Origin: an uncultured Oscillospiraceae bacterium
GTDB lineage: Bacteria > Bacillota > Clostridia > Oscillospirales > Ruminococcaceae
DNA: 9,193 nucleotides
NCBI GenBank assembly: GCA_950097605.1
Contig: CATNEU010000032.1
Span: 1 to 9,193, forward strand
Direction of reading: 5' to 3'
The notes below the pieces were generated by a model. The model made no database searches. It was not told the DNA's origin and saw nothing but the letters and a program-made list of their open reading frames with translations. This document shows positions 4,996 through 9,193 of the stretch, piece by piece (position 1 is the first letter of the stretch; the number at the start of each line of letters is the position of its first letter). A program made the translations under genes and the position numbers.

Positions 4996-5702
4996 CGGAC
5001 AGGAGCGGACAGCCCGCCATGCGGCGGGAACTGCCTATACGCTGATCCGGTCGGAGCGGAAGACGCTTGCAGTAGAGATTGGGCAGGACGCCAGGGTGCT
5101 GGTGCGCGCGCCCCGGCGTCTGCCGCTTTGGCGGATCGAAGCGTTTTTGGAGCAAAAACAGGCGTGGATTGCAGAAAAGCTTGCACAGGCCCGCCGCAGC
5201 GCGCAGGCGCGGGAAGCCGCGATTGCCGTCCGGCCCCGGCGCCTGCCCCTGTTCGGGGAGGAATACCCCGTCTGTTATACACAGGTCGAGACGCTGGAAT
5301 TTGCAGAGGGCCGGTTCACTTTACCGGACAGGCCTTTTTCAGAACTGGGGCCGCTTTTGGAGGCGTTTTATAGAAAACAGGCGGCGGAGGTGCTGCCGGG
5401 GCGTGTTGTGCGGTTTGCCGCGGCGATGGGGGGTTGCCCCGTCCGCCGTGAAGATCAGCGGTGCGGCAAAACAGTGGGGCTCCTGCTCGGGCAAAAACAG
5501 CTTGCACTTTTCCTGGCGGCTGGCGCTGGCCCCGCCGGAGGCTGTGGATTACGTGGTGGTGCACGAGCTGGCGCATGTCCGGGAGCACAACCATTCGCAG
5601 CGTTTCTGGCGCCTTGTGGAACAATACCAGCCGGGCTTCCGCCGGGCAGAGGCGCTGCTGAAAACGCTGGCGCGCCGCCTGCAGGACGAGTGGGTGCTGT
5701 AA
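4976..5702 (+). pseudogene. YgjP-type M48/WLM zinc hydrolase, interrupted by a one-base frameshift
   Basis: The N-terminal half reads in one frame from TTG 4976 (AGGTGA 6 nt upstream), including YTLIRSERKTLAVEI and VRAPRRLPLWRIEAFLEQK. The C-terminal half reads in another frame, from about 5433 to TAA 5700-5702. It holds KQWGSCSGKNSLHFSWRLAL, the zinc motif HELAHVREHNH (HELAH from CAC 5562 to CAT 5574-5576, third His at 5592-5594) and a normal C-terminus. Together they give a complete COG1451-like protein of about 241 aa; E. coli YgjP of this family has been reported as a UTP pyrophosphatase. The join falls in the six-G run 5428-5433: five Gs would give the family-like AAMGVAPSAVKIS. Both halves are well conserved, so the break is recent or a sequencing error. 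An ATG at 4992 overlaps the ylxP stop (ATGA) but is out of frame and soon closes, so TTG 4976 is preferred. Confidence 0.8.
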
Positions 5703-5721
5703 AGCCGTGCATTTGCTTGCA

Positions 5722-5747
5722 GCCGCGGTTTTGAAACCGGCAATTTT
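5722..5747 (+). terminator. Weak terminator candidate after the YgjP-like gene
   Basis: An interrupted stem (GCC/GGC plus GGTT/AACC with a two-base bulge) is followed by AATTTTG. It is short and its U-tail is brief, so termination would be partial at best. Read-through into the exonuclease III gene is likely. Confidence 0.35.
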
Positions 5748-5789
5748 GTCAACACTGATAGAATAAACAATCGACTGGCCGCAATCGAA

Positions 5790-5834
5790 CTGCCGGCGCG
5801 GGAGGACCGGCCACCCGCCCGCCGGTTGCGGCAG
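5790..5834 (+). other. GC-rich hairpin just upstream of the exonuclease III ribosome binding site
   Basis: CTGCCG (5790-5795) pairs with CGGCAG (5829-5834), and GGCG/GGG pairs with CCC/CGCC further in. It lacks a U-tail, so it is not a terminator. It ends at the purine-rich stretch AGAGGAGCGGGAGAAG before ATG 5851 and may shape access to that site. Confidence 0.35.
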
Positions 5835-5850
5835 AGAGGAGCGGGAGAAG

Positions 5851-6654
5851 ATGAAACTGATATCCTGGAATGTAAACGGTTTGCGCGCCTGCCTGCAAAA
5901 GGGCTTTGCGGCGTTTTTTGCCGCACAGGACGCGGATATTTTCTGTATACAAGAGACCAAAATGCAGCCCGGGCAAGCCGCGCTTGATTTCCCGGGCTAT
6001 TATCAGTACTGGAACAGCGCGGAGAAAAAAGGGTACTCCGGCACGGCGGTGTTCACCAAACGCGAGCCGCTTTCGGTGGCGTATGATATCGGGGAAGAGA
6101 CGCTCGCCGGCGAGGGCCGGGCGATCACCTGCGAATACGAGGAGTTCTATCTTGTCAACGTCTATACCCCGAACGCACAGCGGGAGCTTGCGCGCATCGA
6201 CTACCGCATGCAGTGGGAGGATGCGTTCCGCGCCTATCTGCTGGGGCTCGACGAGCGTAAGCCTGTGATTGTCTGCGGGGATCTAAACGTGGCGCATCAG
6301 GAGATCGACCTGAAAAACCCCAAAACCAACCGGGGCAACGCGGGCTTTTCGGATGAAGAGCGGGAGAAGATGACCCAGCTTCTTGCGAGCGGCTTTGTGG
6401 ATTCGTTCCGGCTGTTGTATCCTGAAAAAGCCGGCGCCTACACCTGGTGGTCCTATATGTTCAAGGCCAGGCAGAACAATGCGGGCTGGCGCATTGACTA
6501 TTTCCTGGTTTCCGAGCGGGTAAAAGACCGCATTGCGGACAGCCTGATCTATTCCGAGGTGCTGGGCAGCGACCACTGTCCGGTCGGTTTGCTGTTCGGG
6601 CAGGCGTCCGATGTCGAGCATGCGTTTGGAAGACAACTTACAAGATTGGAGTGA
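5851..6654 (+). CDS. Exodeoxyribonuclease III (AP endonuclease, ExoA/XthA type)
   Basis: The product is a 267-aa member of the EEP (exonuclease-endonuclease-phosphatase) family. It cleaves DNA at abasic sites and removes nucleotides 3' to 5' in base excision repair, in the cytoplasm. The catalytic set is complete: N7 in SWNVNGLR, metal-binding E35 in IQETK, Y105 in NVYTPN, D144 and N146 in GDLNVAH, D216 in GWRIDYFLVS, and D241-H242 in GSDHCPV. Typical single-domain homologues are 250-268 aa; here the last 17 or so residues form a short extra tail after the core. ATG 5851 follows AGAGGAGCGGGAGAAG. It is the third plus-strand gene after ylxP, with a 148-nt gap that holds only weak hairpins. I see no clear terminator after the stop. 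Confidence 0.95.
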   Translation: MKLISWNVNGLRACLQKGFAAFFAAQDADIFCIQETKMQPGQAALDFPGYYQYWNSAEKKGYSGTAVFTKREPLSVAYDIGEETLAGEGRAITCEYEEFYLVNVYTPNAQRELARIDYRMQWEDAFRAYLLGLDERKPVIVCGDLNVAHQEIDLKNPKTNRGNAGFSDEEREKMTQLLASGFVDSFRLLYPEKAGAYTWWSYMFKARQNNAGWRIDYFLVSERVKDRIADSLIYSEVLGSDHCPVGLLFGQASDVEHAFGRQLTRLE

Positions 6655-6891
6655 ATTGTCAATTTTCAAAGGGACCGTAGTGCAAAGTGTTACAAATTGT
6701 AACCTTTTAAGTGGTGCATTTCCTATAAATCTATAAGTTTTTGTAACTTTTATACCGATGGTTGTTGCAAATTGCTCAAAATTTTTGTAAAATAAGAAGT
6801 GTTTCAACAATTATCTTTGCTTCAAACGATTTGAATTCGGTGAAAATACCAGCAAATAAACCAACATGAATTGGCAAAGGGGATAGAGTTT
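6655..6891 (+). promoter_or_regulatory. AT-rich regulatory region upstream of the CdaR-like gene
   Basis: This stretch is much more AT-rich than the genes around it and holds no gene. It contains a 15-bp palindrome, GTTACAA-A-TTGTAAC (6689-6703), and a further half site TTGTAAC at 6741-6747. A promoter (6765-6793) and a second palindrome TTCAAA-CGA-TTTGAA (6821-6835) in the leader follow. The spacing suggests binding sites upstream and downstream of one start. The binding protein is unknown; the downstream CdaR-like regulator is the obvious candidate, by inference. Confidence 0.6.
6765..6793 (+). promoter_or_regulatory. Sigma-A promoter of the CdaR-like gene
   Basis: TTGCAA (6765-6770) is followed after exactly 17 nt by TAAAAT (6788-6793), inside a T-rich stretch. 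Transcription would start near 6800 and leave a leader of about 90 nt before ATG 6892. Confidence 0.7.
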
Positions 6892-7977
6892 ATGTCGAAC
6901 AGGCTGTTTCAAGGCGTTGTCCATCAGATGAGGGATGCGATTGACAGAATCTTTGGCGTGGTTGACGAAAACGCGTCGGTCATCGCCTGCAGTGAGCTGT
7001 CCAAAATCGGGGAGATCAACGAGTATGTCTCCTTCGAGCTCAGCGACTCCCATGATATCTTTGTGCGGGACGGCTATACCTATAAGCCGTTCGGCCCGCA
7101 CCTCAAAGCCGATTACACGGTTTTCGTGGAGGGGACCGACGACGTGGCCGCGCGCTATGCGGCGATTCTTGCCATCTCCCTTTCGAGCATCAAGCAGTAT
7201 TACGATGAGAAATACGACCGCAATAACTTTATCAAAAACGTCATCCTCGACAATATCCTGCCGGGAGACATCTATGTGAAGGCGCGCGAACTGCATTTCA
7301 ACACCGAGGTCAGCCGCGCGGTGCTTTTGATCCGCATTGTCTCGTCGAACGACATCTCCGCCTATGAGGTGATCCAAAACCTCTTCCCGGACAAGCAGAA
7401 GGACTTTGTGTTCAACATCAGCGAAACCGATATCGTGCTTGTCAAGGAAATCAAGGTGGGAATCGAGACAAAGGACCTCGAAAAGCTTGCGAGAAGCATC
7501 GCCGACACCTTGAGCTCGGAGTTTTACACGCAGGCCGTCGTCGGCATCGGCACGGCAATCACCGGCGTCAAGGACCTTGCGCGGTCGTTTAAAGAGGCGC
7601 AAGTCGCGCTTGAGGTCGGCAAGGTATTCGACACCGAAAAGACAATCGTTTGCTATGACAACCTGGGCATCGCGAGGCTGATCTATCAGCTTCCGACGAC
7701 GCTCTGCGAAATGTTCTTAAAAGAAGTGTTCAAAAAGGGGTCGATTGAATCGCTCGACCATGAAACGCTGTTCACCATTCAGCGCTTCTTTGAAAACAAT
7801 CTGAACGTATCCGAAACTTCCAGAAAGCTGTTCGTGCACCGCAATACGCTGGTGTACCGTCTGGAAAAGATCAAAAAGCTCACAGGACTCGACCTGCGGG
7901 AATTCGACCACGCAATTATCTTTAAGGTTGCGCTGATGGTCAAAAAATACCTGACAGCAAACCCTATAAAATACTAA
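6892..7977 (+). CDS. CdaR/PucR-type helix-turn-helix transcriptional regulator
   Basis: The product is 361 aa and soluble. Residues about 1-110 form an N-terminal region with a possible small-ligand or PAS-like fold (VDENASVIACSELSKIGE). Residues about 135-255 match the GGDEF-like middle domain of CdaR proteins (VSRAVLLIRIV..., VVGIGTAITGVKDLARSFKEAQVALEVG). Residues about 290-350 form the PucR C-terminal HTH_30: TLFTIQRFFENNLNVSETSR and LFVHRNTLVYRLEKIKKLTG, the last being the signature recognition helix. CdaR/PucR proteins are activators responding to sugar acids, purines or other metabolites; the ligand here is unknown. I chose ATG 6892 with AAGGGG about 9 nt upstream over an earlier TTG (6871). 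It lies directly upstream of ftsE-ftsX on the same strand with only a weak hairpin between, so co-regulation with or regulation of division genes is plausible. Confidence 0.92.
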   Translation: MSNRLFQGVVHQMRDAIDRIFGVVDENASVIACSELSKIGEINEYVSFELSDSHDIFVRDGYTYKPFGPHLKADYTVFVEGTDDVAARYAAILAISLSSIKQYYDEKYDRNNFIKNVILDNILPGDIYVKARELHFNTEVSRAVLLIRIVSSNDISAYEVIQNLFPDKQKDFVFNISETDIVLVKEIKVGIETKDLEKLARSIADTLSSEFYTQAVVGIGTAITGVKDLARSFKEAQVALEVGKVFDTEKTIVCYDNLGIARLIYQLPTTLCEMFLKEVFKKGSIESLDHETLFTIQRFFENNLNVSETSRKLFVHRNTLVYRLEKIKKLTGLDLREFDHAIIFKVALMVKKYLTANPIKY

Positions 7978-8004
7978 GCCCGACACAAGGCAGGGTTGTT
8001 AAAG

Positions 8005-8026
8005 CGGCGGAACGCCGGACATTTTT
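8005..8026 (+). terminator. Weak hairpin with U-tail after the CdaR-like gene
   Basis: CGGCG (8005-8009) pairs with CGCCG (8013-8017) around GAA, followed by GACA and TTTTT at 8022-8026. The five-base stem set back from the T run makes it a leaky terminator at best, so some transcription may continue into ftsE. Confidence 0.4.
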
Positions 8027-8040
8027 AGATACGACAAACG

Positions 8041-8071
8041 CTCCTTTGATTATGTGACATAAGAGAAGGAG
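8041..8071 (+). promoter_or_regulatory. 31-bp dyad covering a good ribosome binding site before ftsE
   Basis: The dyad is centred on G8056: CTCCTT (8041-8046) with AAGGAG (8066-8071), and TTATGT (8050-8055) with ACATAA (8057-8062). The 3' arm is a full Shine-Dalgarno sequence placed 6 nt before TTG 8078, which is in frame with ftsE. As RNA, the 5' arm would mask it; as DNA, the whole could be an operator. It lies 85-115 nt upstream of the preferred ftsE start. Confidence 0.55.
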
Positions 8072-8155
8072 TATTTGTTGCGCTTAAAAACGCCGAATGG
8101 GAAGAGTTTCCGCTTTAATGGAACGGCAAGAAATAACTTGAGGAGCAGTGCAGAA

Positions 8156-8887
8156 GTGATAGAGTTTGTTGGTGTGGAAAAGACATACGGCAACGGCACA
8201 AGGGCGCTCAGGGACGTAAACATCCGCATAGAAACCGGGGAATTTGTGTTCATCGTGGGTTCGTCGGGCGCGGGCAAGAGCACGCTGCTCAAACTGATCA
8301 TGTGTGAGGAAAAGCCCACGGTGGGCTCTGTTATCATAAACGGCTACGATCTGTCTGCGATCAAGCGCAGGGAGATCCCGATGCTTCGCCGGTCCATGGG
8401 CGTTGTGTTTCAGGATTTCAGGCTGATTCCTTCTATGACGGTTTATGACAATGTTGCGTTTGCACTGCGGGTGACCAACGCGTCGGTGCGCGAGATACGC
8501 CGCAAGGTGCCGAAGATTATTGGATTGATGGGCTTGGGGCAGAAGCTCAAGGCCTATCCCGACGAGCTGTCGGGCGGAGAACAGCAAAGGGTTGCCCTTG
8601 CAAGGGCCCTTGTGAACAACCCCAGCCTGATCATCGCGGACGAGCCCACGGGCAACATCGACCCGGAACTTTCGTTTGAAATTTTGGAGCTGTTGGACGA
8701 GATCAATAAGCTCGGCGCGACGGTGATTATGGTCACGCACGAGCTGGGGCTGGTCGAGCAGTTTCACAAACGTGTGATATCCATTGAAAACGGCCAGGTG
8801 GCCTATGACCGCCCCGGAGAGCCTGCTTGGGAAGCCGGCGCAGCCGCCGATGCAGAGATGGGAGGCGGCGAAGATGAAGTGGAGTAA
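8156..8887 (+). CDS. ftsE: Cell division ATP-binding protein FtsE
   Basis: This is a 243-aa ABC ATPase that works with the membrane protein FtsX to control peptidoglycan hydrolases during division or elongation. All motifs are present: Walker A GSSGAGKS at 35-42, Q-loop Q86 in VVFQDFRL (typical of FtsE), signature LSGGEQQR at 138-145, Walker B LIIADEP at 158-164, and H-loop H195. The N-terminus after the GTG at 8156, IEFVGVEKTYGNGTRAL, matches the usual FtsE start, with GAGGAG 10 nt upstream. A longer form from TTG 8078 (269 aa) has a better-spaced RBS and would add a basic 26-residue leader. The last 20 residues are an acidic, Ala/Gly-rich tail that goes beyond the core. It overlaps ftsX by 14 bp, so the two are translationally coupled. 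Confidence 0.95.
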   Translation: MIEFVGVEKTYGNGTRALRDVNIRIETGEFVFIVGSSGAGKSTLLKLIMCEEKPTVGSVIINGYDLSAIKRREIPMLRRSMGVVFQDFRLIPSMTVYDNVAFALRVTNASVREIRRKVPKIIGLMGLGQKLKAYPDELSGGEQQRVALARALVNNPSLIIADEPTGNIDPELSFEILELLDEINKLGATVIMVTHELGLVEQFHKRVISIENGQVAYDRPGEPAWEAGAAADAEMGGGEDEVE

Positions 8888-9193
8888 TTTTACATATCTG
8901 ATGAAACAGGGCTTGCAGAGCCTCTGGAAAAACAGACTGATGTCGATTGCTTCGGTTGCAGTATTGACGATTTGTCTGGTGCTGATCGGCGGCGCGGTGC
9001 TGCTTTCGATCAACGTGAACAGCATGGTGGGCTATGTGGAGCAGCAAAACGAGCTGGTGGCTTTTGTGAAAGACGACGCCACGGAGCAGCAGATTCTCGC
9101 GGTGCAAAAACAGGTGCAGCAGATGGAAAATGTCGATTCGGTCGTCTATATCTCAAAAGAAGAGGCCTATGAGTCTCAGAAAAAGAAAATGGG
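8874..9193 (+). CDS. ftsX: Cell division protein FtsX, N-terminal part (runs off the window)
   Basis: The first 106 residues of the FtsE partner are visible; the frame is open to the window end. The N-terminus (WSNFTYLMKQGLQSLWKNRL) is the typical amphipathic FtsX entry helix. The first membrane segment lies at about 22-46 (LMSIASVAVLTICLVLIGGA). The beginning of the extracellular domain follows, with VEQQNELVAFVKDDATEQQI and the VDSVVYISKEEA pattern seen in FtsX proteins of Gram-positive bacteria. This domain usually binds the hydrolase or its regulator. ATG 8874 has GGGAGG 8 nt upstream, inside the end of ftsE. Full-length homologues are about 300 aa, so some two thirds lie outside. Confidence 0.93.
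   Translation, partial: MKWSNFTYLMKQGLQSLWKNRLMSIASVAVLTICLVLIGGAVLLSINVNSMVGYVEQQNELVAFVKDDATEQQILAVQKQVQQMENVDSVVYISKEEAYESQKKKM

Noticed and set aside
5428..5433. Programmed ribosomal frameshift in the YgjP-like gene
   Set aside because: A +1 shift is needed, no classical +1 signal or downstream structure is apparent, and the family is not known for recoding. Kept only as one option in the findings.
5744..5775. Promoter upstream of the exonuclease III gene
   Set aside because: TTGTCA and TAGAAT are present, but only about 7 nt apart, and no other pair has a valid spacing.
8084..9025. Long minus-strand open frame antisense to ftsE
   Set aside because: FtsE has every ABC motif on the plus strand; the antisense frame has no recognisable domain.

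Overview
The window looks like chromosomal DNA from a fairly GC-rich member of the Clostridia, most likely an Oscillospiraceae/Ruminococcaceae-type gut anaerobe. The reasons are strong purine-rich ribosome binding sites, consensus sigma-A promoters, a ylxP-type DUF503 gene, a CdaR/PucR-type regulator next to ftsE-ftsX, and a CBM9-like protein of a kind common in Clostridia. This placement is inference from gene content; no marker gene fixes the species.

Left part (1-1444): a strong terminator hairpin (43-84) closes the left edge. It is followed on the minus strand by a 50-residue single-pass membrane peptide (101-253) and a CBM9-like protein (324-941). Upstream of the latter lies repeat array A1 (1036-1270), two about 113-bp tandem units bounded by TATAAT-containing palindromes.

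Middle part (1445-4713): a small membrane-anchored Ala-rich protein (+) converges on a ClC-type H+/Cl- antiporter with a C-terminal RCK_C domain (-), with a two-way terminator between them. Upstream of the clc gene is a near-consensus promoter whose spacer is itself a palindrome. Then come a Qnr-like pentapeptide-repeat protein (-) and repeat array A2 (4420-4685), a diverged relative of A1 in the opposite orientation. Each array points toward the gene on its outer side: A1 to the CBM9-like gene, A2 to ylxP.

Right part (4714-9193), all plus strand: ylxP; an overlapping YgjP-type zinc hydrolase gene broken by a one-base frameshift at a six-G run; an exodeoxyribonuclease III; an AT-rich regulatory region of about 240 bp with several palindromes and a good promoter; a CdaR/PucR-type regulator; then ftsE and the start of ftsX, which runs off the window. 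FtsE and FtsX form the membrane complex that controls peptidoglycan hydrolases in division or elongation. The regulator directly upstream may sense a cell state and act locally, which is inference.

The most unusual content is the pair of related, oppositely oriented structured repeat arrays. Other points of interest are the homopolymer frameshift in the YgjP-like gene, the palindromic promoter spacer of clc, and a 31-bp dyad that would hide a good ribosome binding site in front of an alternative ftsE start.
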